From Lindgomyces ingoldianus (lineage: Eukaryota > Ascomycota > Dothideomycetes > Pleosporales > Lindgomycetaceae), in contig NW_022985236.1 of NCBI RefSeq assembly GCF_010093535.1, forward strand, positions 8,216 to 72,215: a stretch of 64,000 nucleotides of DNA, given 5' to 3'. The notes under the pieces were generated by a model. That model saw only the letters and a program-made list of their open reading frames with translations. It did no database searches and was not told the DNA's origin. Shown here in pieces: positions 9,484 through 19,211 of this stretch (positions are counted from its first letter, which is position 1; each line of letters begins with the position of its first letter). The position numbers and the translations under genes are program-made.

Positions 9484-10557
9484 ATGGCTATTCGTTGCAA
9501 TATTCTGATATATGGCGGCGGTGGTGAGGAGTTTCCATACGTCGGATCAAGAGAGAAGCTGACAATCTCTCCAATAGCTGTCGGCTCCGTCATAGGGTGG
9601 AGACTTGCGCAACGGGCCTCAAATCACGTATCAGTCGTCTGTCGTTCCAACTATGAAACTGTCAAGAGGTCTGGATACTCGATACGATCGACTATTTGGG
9701 GTCATGGCCGCTTCTTACCTAGGCAGGTCTGCCATGTAGACACCTTTGGCGAGACACTCTTCTCGAAGCCAGTCGACTATATTGTCTGCACCAACAAAGT
9801 CCTGGATGACTGGCCCACCATTTCAAGGAATCTGGGACCACTTGTAAAACCAGGCACGACGATTGTGTCCGCACAGAACGGCATGAATGTCGAAGCGCCG
9901 CTAATCGAGGCATTTCCGGACAACACTGTCCTCGCAATGCTGGTCAACACTAACTGCACTCAACTTCGCGCAGGCTTCGTGGACCAGGCAGCTGGTATAA
10001 ACAAATCCCCATTCCTCGTTGGCATCACCGGGCGGAGTGGACAAGGCCATCGGGCAGACAGTGCCCGACGCGATTTTCTTGCTGCAATGGATCCTTGTAT
10101 CAAGAGCATAGAGAGCGTATACAAGGAGCGGTGGAAGAAGTTGATCTTCAACAATGCATGGAACTCTACTACTGCGGTCTCTGGCCTCAATACTCACCAG
10201 CTTCTCGAAATCCCTGCTGCGATAGAAGTCGTTCTGGAGCTTGCAGAAGAAGCATTCAATGTTGCTCTGGTAAGCGGCATCGATATTGAAGAAGACTTTC
10301 CATTCCAAGTGGTCGATTTTGCAAGGAAGACCACGCCGATTGTACCCTCTACATTACAGGATGCTCGCAAGAGACGCCCGATTGAGCTGTCCCCAGTGTT
10401 CGGTAAGTGAATGTCGCGGTACACTCGTTGCCCAGTAGAACACTAACCTTGAGCAACAGGATATATACTATCACAAGCGTCCAGAGTAAATGTACCGGTT
10501 CCACGCACAGCTTACATGTACAGGACATTGCAAAGGCTCAACCAAAATTTGTTATAG
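9484..10557 (+). CDS. 2-Ketoacid reductase, ketopantoate reductase (PanE/ApbA) family; probable ketoisovalerate reductase
   Basis: Three exons: 9484-9523, 9578-10402 and 10460-10557 (introns 9524-9577 and 10403-10459, both GT-AG). Splicing gives about 320 residues. The first intron is 54 nt without a stop, so the unspliced frame stays open but breaks the nucleotide-binding loop. Removing it restores YGGGAVGSVIG at the N-terminus, the GxGxxG of the family. Removing the second gives a normal PanE C-terminal helix rich in Pro, Tyr and Leu, ending at TAG 10555-10557. Also visible are a TNK motif near residue 83, a QNGM motif, the KKLIFNNAWNSTTA segment carrying the family catalytic Lys, and the late PIELS stretch with the conserved Glu. 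PanE-type enzymes reduce 2-ketoacids with NADPH; fungal paralogues such as KivR make 2-hydroxyisovalerate for cyclodepsipeptide synthetases. Its divergent position beside an NRPS with a hydroxy-acid-like A1 pocket supports that role. The exact substrate is inferred. Confidence 0.88.
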
Positions 10558-11289
10558 TATTTAAATACAAATATGTAGCATAATCACTTTTGCTGTGAAA
10601 GATCTGCTGTGTCTAGTCCACCTCCTAGCAACTCGCCACGTCTAGCTCCCGTTAGATCTCTGCAGACCCATCTTTCACAAATTGACGCATCTCCTTCCTG
10701 GGTCTTTGGTACTGCTCATCATGAGCGAAATATCGCCCTACAATTAGCAATCAGTCTCTGATAAATGAACCGCCGTGATAGACAAAATTCCTTCCGGAAT
10801 AACGAAGGTGTGAAGAGGATCCAGTCACGCCAGATTAGTGCCGTATTGGCAAATGGCAATACCCAGTAGCCAATGGCAGTGCGAGATGGTGAGCTACTCT
10901 GAGTGGGTCTTCCCCATCACACTACCCTGCGGCTGGGGCCGTATTCATCCCCTGTATTCCGTGTGGCACAGCTCACAGGGCTCCAGTCGAGGCCACAAAT
11001 TTATGCAATGTGAAGATATGCCGGATAATAGAGAGACATGGAATGAGGTATGTTAGTACGGCTGCCTCCCTCCGGCGAAGTCAACGATTCAATCATAAGC
11101 AGCGCAACGTCGCTCTGAAACGGGCCGATATGTTAGGACACATGTCACGTCATCTCACTCCTTCCTTTCCTCACCGACTACTGTAATTACCCGCCCTTTA
11201 TTCCAAATTGTACGCCTGAAAGTAAGCTTGGGAGTACGTCTGACACGAGAAGAGCTGTGTCGACAGCTTCGCTAGTTACGTGAAGAGTC
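10558..11289. other. Intergenic region downstream of the reductase
   Basis: About 730 bp between the reductase and a minus-strand open-frame remnant. Open frames here are short and lack recognisable motifs. It presumably holds the 3' end of the reductase transcript. I see nothing else I can support. Confidence 0.5.
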
Positions 11290-11784
11290 TTACTGCAGCA
11301 AGGCCCACTCATCTAGTCCGATCAGAGGCATCTCAACATTTGCAGTATGCTGCTGATCGATCAGGCCATTGGAAATGGCAGTGATCGGCCCGTTGTCTAC
11401 ACGAGGACATGAAAAAGCAGTAGTGTGGAGCGTACCCACAAAAAGCTCTATATTTGGTAGAACTTCTAAGTTCTTGGTGACCTGGTGGATTGCCTACAAG
11501 AGAGTCTCGTAGTGATGGAACCCACGCGAAACTTCTTTGTTAATCGAACAACAATGGGACGATGAGAGTGGTGATTGGGCTCCCCTCTTCGCTTCTCTTA
11601 GATGAGCTAGATTGCATCCGTAGACACTCAACGCCGCTGTCACAGCGGATACCGCTAAGAGTATTTTGCTGTCCTGACCTCTGTCGAGTGTTCCACATGA
11701 CGAACAATGCTCCACCCGTGCTTTTCTACTCGTCCGTAGAGCTCGCCATGCTGTAACCGAAGAGCAAACAATGAAATTCCACAT
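11290..11784 (-). pseudogene. Unidentified open-frame remnant, possible decayed gene
   Basis: A minus-strand frame of about 67 codons ends at the TAA at 11290-11292, and a second frame lies upstream around 11530-11780. A possible 45-nt GT-AG intron (roughly 11496-11540, acceptor TTGTAG) would join them. Codon texture looks protein-like (for example a stretch VLPNIELFVG), but I recognise no family. The ATG of the upstream frame lies only a few bases beyond the stop of the ABC transporter gene, so an independent intact gene is unlikely. It could be a decayed cluster gene or chance. Confidence 0.2.
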
Positions 11785-11789
11785 CGATT

Positions 11790-14700
11790 TTACCGATCCA
11801 AGGCCTGTGCCTTACACATATCCCAATAAACGCCTTTCTTCTGTATCAATTCACTGTGCGTGCCATCCTCTAGAGTTACACCTCCCTCACCCATGACAAT
11901 GATGCGATCCGCACGCTGCACCGTCGCCAATCGATGTGCGACCACAATGATCGTCAGCGCCCTGCTGCCGCCCAGCTGCTCAATAGCCTTTTGCACTAAA
12001 CCCTCACTCACGCTGTCAAGACTATTGGTCGCTTCGTCCAACATCAACAGTTGCGGGTTTCGCAGAAGTGCTCGCGCAATACACAAGCGCTGCTTCTGGC
12101 CGCCCGAGAGACTTGAGTGCATGCCTGCAGAGAGGGGTGTATCGAAAGATTGAGAGAGTGACACGACAAAGTCGTAGATTTCAGCTGCCTTACATGCAGC
12201 GTCGATGGCGTCTTGTGGAGTAGCGGATCCGGATGGTAGCCCGAGGATGAGATTCTCTCGTACCGTCCCGTCGAAGAGAGTGGGCTCTTGCGACACTAGG
12301 CCGCATAGGCTGCGGTAGTGTGATAGAGGGAGGTCGGTGATGTTTTGGTCGTTGATGAGAATGGAGCCCGTGTTGACGTTGTAGAAGCGTTCGAGCAACG
12401 AGACGATGGTCGTCTTGCCGCAGCCTGATGGGCCTACAAAAGCCACAAATTGTCCCGGCTCAATAGTAAATGAGAGATTTCTGTAGACTGGTACGTCTCG
12501 AGTTGGGTATTGGAAGCCTACATTGCGGAATTCGAGTTTGCAACCAGTAGGTTTGTCGTTGTCGTTGTCGCTCTTCTTGGCAGAGATGGATTCAGAACCT
12601 TGTCGATAAGCGATGATGCGGTTGGCTGCCGCAGTAGCATTGGCAACGTTCGGTCCAATCGCAAGGAACTGTCCGGCGGCTTGAGCGCCCTGGATGAGTG
12701 CGGCGTAGATGATAAAGAATTGCATAGAGTCATACTCTCTAGTCGCCAACAGTCGGCCTCCATACCAGAAGCCGAGAGCCATCGAGCAGAATTCTAAGCT
12801 GTCGCTCAATGCGAAGACGAGGATAGTGAACCGAGCCTTCAGGAAGGCATCGTGGATATGTCCATCCAACAGTGACTTGTATCTTTTTGAGATGGCGTCT
12901 TCCAAAGTCAGAGCCGTAACGGTCCGGAAGGAAGTGATTGCCTCAGCGGCAAACTTGCTCGACTCTGCAAAGACTTTCTCATTCATAGCGACAAATAACA
13001 TCTCGTAGCGGATGCGGAAGAAAGCCGCAATCAGAATGACTGGAAGCGAGGCGAAGAAGATCACTAGACTCAGTTTCCAGCCAAAGACGAAGCTGACGAT
13101 GGTACAGCCCATGAGGTTAAAGATAGCAATGAGCGGGAAAGCGATATTAACACCCAGCAACTCTTGAAGCTGTTGAGGATCGCTCCCAAGCTGTGCAGTC
13201 AAAGTGCCGAACGAGCGGTCTTCGTCGTCGAACCAATGAATCGGCTTCATAACAACGCTTTCAAAGTAGCTTTTCCTGTACACCGTGCTAACGCGGAAAG
13301 AAATTGTGTTACTGAAGTAGCCGATAGTGGCGTAGGAGATGGCCGCGGCAATGGCTAGGATAAAGAGCATCAGAGCCCAGAAACTCCCATCGTCTTCTAA
13401 TTTGTGTTTGTCGGTTTCTTGAAAGACGGTGATGATGTGCGAGAAGACCCAAGCTTGTACGGGTACAGCAGCACCTGCGCCCATCGCGCCAGCAAGTGCG
13501 AAGAAGTAGAGAAGGTAGTAGCGCTTCTGTTCAATCAACAAATATCCGACCGATCGGAAGGATACTTTTGCTTTCACTTTATGCAATACGCTGTTGAGGC
13601 TCTTATGCTCCTGCACAGAGTCTTGCTGCTTCTCGAGATGTGACGTCTCGGACTCGCCTTCTTCATGTTGAATCAGTGCTTCCTCTTCGTGGTGGCCAAA
13701 CTCAAGGTTTGATGCCTGAACAAGGTCAGAGTAGAGGCCGCCTTCTTTGGCTACTAGTTCATCGTGCGTCCCCTCCTCGATGGCCCTGCCTTCTTGAAGT
13801 ATAACGATGTGGTCAGCACGTCGGATTGTAGACAGACGATGCGCTATGACGATAGTCGTCCTTCCTCTAGATGCACGGTCTAGAGCTGCAGAGACGAGCT
13901 GCTCACCGCGAACATCGATCGAACTCGTCGCTTCGTCAAGGATCAGGATCGTAGGCTTTTTGATGATGCTGCGTGCAATGGCTAAACGTTGTCGCTGCCC
14001 TCCTGATAGTTTTATCCCGCTCTCGCCCACGACGGTGTCGTAGCCCTGGGGAAATTTTGAAATATATTCATCCGCGAACGCTTCTCTGCATGCCTCCTCA
14101 ACCAGCTGAAGCTTCTCTTCACGTGGCGCATCCTCCCACTGAGAACCAAGAAGGCCTTTGGACACGTTCTCGAAGATGGTCTCGTTGAAAAGTACTGGCT
14201 CTTGCTGTACGAGACCGATCTGAGACCGCCACCACTTGCGATCGATCTCCTCAAGGCTGCGCTCACCGACCAGGATCCGGCCGGCATTCTGAAACACGCC
14301 AGCCTCGCTCTCCACGCCACTCTCGCTCTTCTCTTCAACTTTGTTCTCCCTGATCCCCGTAGAGTCGCTCGTCTCCGAGCCGTCTGTTATCGGGGCTTCA
14401 ACTTTAATCTGAGTCGCCGTGGCCGCATTGGAGAGTGCCTCGTTGATGTCCGATAGCTCATACCACCTTTCCAGCAGCGCGACAATTGTACTCTTTCCAC
14501 AGCCAGAATGACCGACAAAGGCGGTTACTTGCCCACTCTTTATCGTAAAATTGACACCTTTCAAGATCTCTGCCTCGGGTCTACTGGGATACGTGAATCG
14601 CACGTTCTCGAATTTGACATCCTCCTCAGCCTTGACATCGGGTGGCTGAAGCCCGCCGGGCTTCGGCTTCGGCGCATCTATAATTTTCCAGACTGAGACT

Positions 14701-15786
14701 GAAGCGGAAGAGGCTCGGATGATTGACTGCAAGGGTGTGAAGATGTTGCCCATTCCTGCCAGGACAATCAAGACCGCGAACAGGACACTGTTTATAGCAT
14801 TGTTAGGCAAAAGATAATAATACGAAGAGTGGACTTCCGTAAACTTACGTGGTAAGATTGCCGACGCCTGGGATCAAGCCCTCTGAGTAGAACTTGACGC
14901 CAGTCCAGAAGGTAAGTGCCATATTTGCGTACGTGGCAAAGAAAGCCGGCCAGAACTGCATCGACACCCAGATGGACAGCTTAGACCCGGATACTTGGGC
15001 AAGGTCCAGGAACTTACTGTGCCATCGCATAGCCTCCTCTTCAGCACCAAGCGATTTGATGGTCCGTATCCCTCGGAGGACCTCACCAGCTACACCAGAT
15101 GCCCCCGCATTCATCCCAAATATCGAAATGTAGTGCTTCATAAGATGAGGCGTTGTGATCCTCAGCATGGTGGTGACAAAGATAATGACCGAGCTTGATA
15201 CAAGTGTCAGCCTCCACGAGTAGACGAAGGCAATGACATAGGCCGCAATCACAAGTGAGAAGCCTTGCACCATCGAGCCCAATTTGTCTGATATGGCGAA
15301 CTGAATGGTGTTTGCAGTATTCGTCAGGGCGTCAGTAGCCTCGCCCGCCGGCAGCTTGTCGATGAACCTAACGGGGAGCTCGAAAAGCGACGAAAGATAC
15401 GCGAGGCGCAGCGCCGCCGAAATACGAATGCCGCTCATGCGGAAGGCATACGTCGAGACGTATCCAAGAACGAACTTGCCGATAAAGAGCAAAAAAAGGT
15501 AAAGGGCGTTGCGATCCACGCCATCGCGAAACTCCTTCTCGGTGACGGCTGATCCCGCCGTGAAGTAGCCCGTGAAGTTGCCGACAAGCTTGCCAAACAC
15601 AATGGTCATAATCGGCAGCGCTGCGCCTGCACCCGCAGAGCAGGCAGCTGCTAATGTCATGAGCAAGCGGTCGAACCAAGTGGCATAGCCCAAAATTCGC
15701 ACGAACCCGCCCTGGCCGAGCTTCTTCCGCAGGGCCTTGCCCACCTTTGACTTCTGGCCGGCGGAGCCCTCTCCAGAGTTCGCCAT
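11790..15786 (-). CDS. Full-size ABC exporter, ABCB/MDR (P-glycoprotein-like) type
   Basis: Two exons: 15786-14849 and 14787-11790, with a 61-nt GT-AG intron (14848-14788) that joins NLTT to VLFAVL in frame. The protein is about 1311 residues, normal for a fungal full transporter with the order TMD1-NBD1-TMD2-NBD2. NBD1: Walker A GHSGCGKST near 402, LSGGQRQR near 570, Walker B ILILDEA near 590. NBD2: Walker A GPSGCGKTT near 1095, LSGGQKQR near 1205, LLMLDEA near 1227, then VVAHRL. NBD1 has an acidic Ser/Glu-rich insertion of about 60 residues between its Walker A helix and the Q-loop (QQEPVLFNE); NBD2 lacks it. I chose the start at 15786 (MANSGEG), not the 135-codon upstream extension, because the extension only reads through the promoter repeat. 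Placed between the reductase and thioesterase genes, it is a good candidate for product export or self-protection. Confidence 0.93.
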
Positions 15787-16752
15787 GTTGTCACAACAGG
15801 AACAAAGCGGTATTCCGACCAGAACGGATTTGATGAGGTGTTTTCGAGAGCTCCTTATGAAAAGGGGACTGAAAACGGTTTTATTGAGGCGGGGCACAGT
15901 CAGTGGGTACGAAAGGGGCCCAGTTAGTTGTGTTGGCTCTTGATGAGGTGTTGTCGAGAGCACGTTAGGGGGACCGAAAACGGTTTTAGTGAGGTAAGGC
16001 ACACTGTGTACGAAAGGGGCCCAGTTGGCCGTGTTAGCGCTTACAGCCGGTGCAGGGATGCCCTGCACACAATCATTGCTACGACGCGGCAGGCGTTGCG
16101 GTACGGTCCCGCAATTGACCCTGGCTGGATTCCTCCGGGCCGTACTGTATGTCCAGTGCACTCTTCGCCTGCCGAGTCCCCATATGCCCACGCTCTTAGT
16201 AGCCGCTGCGGGCCGCTGTTAGCGAGTGATGGTGTGTGCACACGAGCAGATTATCCTTCCTTTCCAGGAAGAAAGTGGCTAGTCCTGATTAGGAAGGATA
16301 ACGGGCTTTGCTTAGAAGGTCTTAGCAGCGCTAATCATATTTAGAGGGAAAAACCACGCAGCAGAAGTGATTTTAACACCCCTAACCGCGTTGTCTTTGA
16401 TTATGATAAGGAAAAAAGAAGGCTAGATTAAGCATCTAGCAGAGCAGAATAATTACTTAAAGCTTAAAAACGTAGAACAACAAAGCTTTTTAGTTATTTA
16501 ATTTTCTACCAATCAGATCAATAACCGGCTTATATCCAGACCAATAGGAGAGAGGGCTTGGCGGTAGAGATAGTGTATTATTTGATTGATGATTGAGACG
16601 ACGCGCTCTAAGGTGAAGGCCAAGGCCGCAGAACCGACTACAGACTGACTTCGAGGCTCAGCCGCGTTGCTGTGTTCTCATTGGAATCGCTGCTTATTAA
16701 ATTCGTCCGGCTTGCTCTCTTGGTCTCCACCCCTCTGCATTTGTCTTTCGCC
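15787..16752. promoter_or_regulatory. Divergent promoter region between the ABC exporter and the thioesterase
   Basis: About 966 bp separate two divergently transcribed genes. The ABC-proximal part is a tandem duplication (15832-16042) with a CCG-N4-CGG site. Further on are a perfect 8-bp stem with 3-nt loop (16050-16068, GTGCAGGG/CCCTGCAC), a 10-bp palindrome GTGTGCACAC near 16233, and an 11-bp inverted repeat (TTATCCTTCCT at 16251-16261, complement at 16291-16301). The stretch 16380-16520 is AT-rich. Joint regulation of exporter and thioesterase is inferred from geometry. Confidence 0.55.
15832..16042. repeat. ~105-bp tandem duplication with paired CGG motifs upstream of the ABC exporter
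   Basis: Unit 1 is 15832-15941 and unit 2 is 15942-16042; both begin GATGAGGTGTT. Shared blocks include GAAAACGGTTTTA-TGAGG and TACGAAAGGGGCCCAGTT. Unit 2 has a perfect everted CCG-AAAA-CGG (15974-15983). Unit 1 has the one-base variant CTG-AAAA-CGG (15869-15878). CCG/CGG pairs are typical targets of fungal Zn(II)2Cys6 regulators, so a pathway-specific factor may bind here; that step is inference. Confidence 0.7.
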
Positions 16753-17745
16753 ATGACTTTTCTTGAAGCGAATCCTATCCAGCTGCAGAACGCCCCCGGC
16801 AACGCAGCTCCCCTCTTTCTTATTCACGATGGTGGAGGCACGATTTTCAATTATTTCATGTTGGGCGATCTCGGCCGCAGCGTCTACGGTATCCATGACC
16901 CCAAATTCGAGAGCGATGACGGCTGGGCAGGCGGAATTGCAGAGATGGCGCAAGAATACATCACATTCATCCGGACGGTGAGGAAAAAGGGACCGATTGT
17001 TCTTGGGGGTTAGTATAGAGTTTTCAACGCCTTTCGCCCCGGCTCTGCACAAATCGCTTACTTGAACATCTTTGTTGAAAGGCTGGTCGTTGGGCGGCCT
17101 TGTGTCTCTCCAGATTGCGCGGCAGTTGGACGACGAGCGGCGGCACACCGAGCATGGCACCCAACCTCTTTTCGCCGCCGGCATCATCCTCGTCGATAGC
17201 CCGTATACGCCGCCATGGCGAGAGTACCGCGACCGTTTTGTCAATTTCAAACCAGAATTTCCGAGCTGGACTCCCCAGTCGGTGCGCAAAAACGTCATGC
17301 GACGATTTGAAGTCTGCGATGAACTCATAGGCAACTGGGAACCTCCACGCTGGAGTGCCCATGTAGATGAGAATGGAGGTGAGAGCACTCTGCAGGGTAA
17401 TGGCTCAGGTCAGCGAGTACGACCAGTATCGTCATGTCCACCCGTTGTGCTTCTCAAAGCCACGGCACGCGTACCGCTGCCGAAGTCGAGGCCAGACGGA
17501 CTTCTTGATGTAGATATCAATCGAGACGATAAACTACTAGGTTGGGAGCGTTATGGGGGTGATTTGTTTCAAACAGTGCACCATGTTTTTGGGAATCACT
17601 TCGACTTGTTTGATCAAGATGACAGGGTAAGTTTCAAGCTCATCACAGTTCTTGCGAAGCATTGTTAATGTAGAAAAAACAGGTCAAAGCAATCACGAAT
17701 ATTTTGAAGGACACATGCGCAAAATGGGAGAGATCCGGTTTCTAA
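16753..17745 (+). CDS. Stand-alone alpha/beta-hydrolase thioesterase (type II TE-like)
   Basis: Three exons: 16753-17008, 17082-17626 and 17683-17745. Introns 17009-17081 (73 nt) and 17627-17682 (56 nt) are GT-AG. The product is about 287 residues. The first splice rebuilds the nucleophile elbow GGWSLGG from a Gly codon split by the intron, giving the catalytic Ser near residue 89. An early PLFLIHDGGG segment matches the oxyanion-hole strand of NRPS/PKS thioesterases; VDSPY follows the Ser, and a late His occurs in GNHFDLF, completing a plausible Ser-Asp-His set. The second splice adds a charged C-terminal helix. An in-frame ATG at 16672 would add 27 hydrophobic residues; I prefer 16753. Small thioesterases in fungal peptide clusters hydrolyse mis-primed carriers or help release product. 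It is divergent from the exporter and the last intact gene before the repeat island. Confidence 0.87.
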
Positions 17746-18851
17746 GGTCGACTAAGTCGGACGGTCGATGCATTGGTTACTCGTCGCCCATAGCAGTTTT
17801 CGGGACCGACGAACACCTTGGTGGCTGCAAATTTTCTCTCTCTTAATTAAATAAGCGAATTTCTCGAACCACATGCTCTTCTTCCTTCTAATTACTTCGC
17901 TGTTAGGTAAGACTTTGCGAAGGAACAATAGAGTACGTATTGTGCTAAGACATTAGCATATGTACACCTAACTGCTAACGACGCGCTAACTACTAAACTT
18001 CACTCTTCTCAACATCAACTATTAACTATGCAACATAAGCTAAGCAGGAAAATTAGTAGTAAATAAAGCAAGAATAGCAAATTAAGTAAATTATAAAAAG
18101 CTAAGATTTAATCTATATTAGAGGTAAGAAAATTAAAGGCCTCTATTACAACATGCTATTATAGAAGGCAGTTAATTGTTAATTAAAAAGCTTAAATTAC
18201 ACTAGAAGCAAGAGGTTTAATTTAGTCTCTTATGTAATATTCTACTATACAAGACGTTGCGTAAAGAGCTTAACTTAAAGTTCTTTATAGTTAAATAAAT
18301 ACTTAAGCTAGGTCTAGCAAAGCCTATATTATAAATTAGATTATAAAGAAGTAACTAAATCTTATTTCTATATACATAAAAGTAAGACTTAGATTAGCTA
18401 GAAAAAAGAGAAATTTTAATTTTAAAACTAGTATCTATTTAAACAAAGTATAGAGAGAGGAAAAAGTTATAAATAAGTATACGTTTTCTATACACTATTA
18501 TAAAAGTAGGATTATAAGATAATTAAAGAGATAGATAGAAGTAAAAATATAATATAGATATTCTAAAGCTAGCTCTAGCATAATAGCTAATCTAAGCGTA
18601 TTGTAACAAGGTTGGCACAGTCAACTACGTGGCCTTCTCTTGCTTATAGAGGTTTAGGCTAGGCTAGAGACAACCGCTAGTGCTAGTGCTTACCCTAGCA
18701 TTACCTATATATATATTATACTATGCGAGAATACTTAGCTTAAGTATTCTCGTGCGTATCTTTTAGTACAGTAGGGAAAGTCGTATAGTATCGGCTTGGC
18801 AGGCGGGGCGCCTACCTCATTACACGTATTATAATAGAAAGAGATCTATAG
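17746..18851. repeat. AT-rich, RIP-like decayed repeat DNA flanking the thioesterase
   Basis: From about 17900 the sequence becomes AT-rich with very frequent TA, CTA and TAG and no open frames. The block near 18217-18325 (around ATACAAGACGTTG) recurs on the other side of the copia element near 24533-24640. A 12-bp perfect stem with 3-nt loop lies at 18726-18752 (CGAGAATACTTA and its complement). No gene is visible. It is probably an older decayed element that the copia later entered. Confidence 0.6.
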
Positions 18852-18856
18852 GCTAG

Positions 18857-19211
18857 TGTCAGATATGCGCACCTACTGTCAAGACAGGAGGAACGTTTGA
18901 CGAAAGCTGCTACATAGTACGAGCAATAAGCTCAAACAGTATGTTGCTGCNNNNNNNNNNNNNNNNNNNNNNNNNNNNNNNNNNNNNNNNNNNNNNNNNN
19001 NNNNNNNNNNNNNNNNNNNNNNNNNNNNNNNNNNNNNNNNNNNNNNNNNNNNNNNNNNNNNNNNNNNNNNNNNNNNNNNNNNNNNNNNNNNNNNNNNNNN
19101 NNNNNNNNNNNNNNNNNNNNNNNNNNNNNNNNNNNNNNNNNNNNNNNNNNNNNNNATATCCAAACCCATCATTCATCTCAGGAAGCCCAGAAACAGTGCT
19201 TTAATCTGACA
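18857..19211 (+). repeat. 5' LTR of the copia element, containing an assembly gap
   Basis: The first 94 bp (18857-18950) match the 3' LTR exactly as far as I can read; the last 56 bp (19156-19211) differ at about four positions, all transitions. Between them lie 205 N (18951-19155). In the 3' LTR the corresponding stretch (24091-24271) is 181 bp and opens with short TTGCAGCA-type repeats, which explains the failed assembly. The gap length is therefore probably an estimate. Confidence 0.9.

Noticed and set aside
9901..10308. 135-codon minus-strand frame opposite the ketoacid reductase
   Set aside because: It is antisense to conserved reductase motifs and has no recognisable family.
14849..16191. 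Upstream 135-codon extension of the ABC transporter frame starting at 16191
   Set aside because: It translates the tandem promoter repeat into a repetitive Pro/Thr/Leu sequence with no family resemblance. The start at 15786 gives a normal exporter N-terminus.
16678..17388. 236-codon minus-strand frame opposite the thioesterase
   Set aside because: The opposite strand carries a clear spliced alpha/beta-hydrolase; the antisense frame has no motifs.
17072..17668. Second thioesterase-type gene starting at 17072
   Set aside because: The start is a TTG inside the first intron. The frame is exon 2 of the 16753-17745 gene running into intron 2.
1..17745. Assigning the cluster to a named metabolite such as AM-toxin, destruxin, enniatin or aureobasidin
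   Set aside because: Gene content only partly fits each: no methyltransferase domains in modules 1-2, unknown total module number and unknown A-domain substrates. Naming the product would be a guess.
18879..19204. Open frames spanning the run of N
   Set aside because: They are artefacts of translating unknown bases; the region is the 5' LTR of the copia element.
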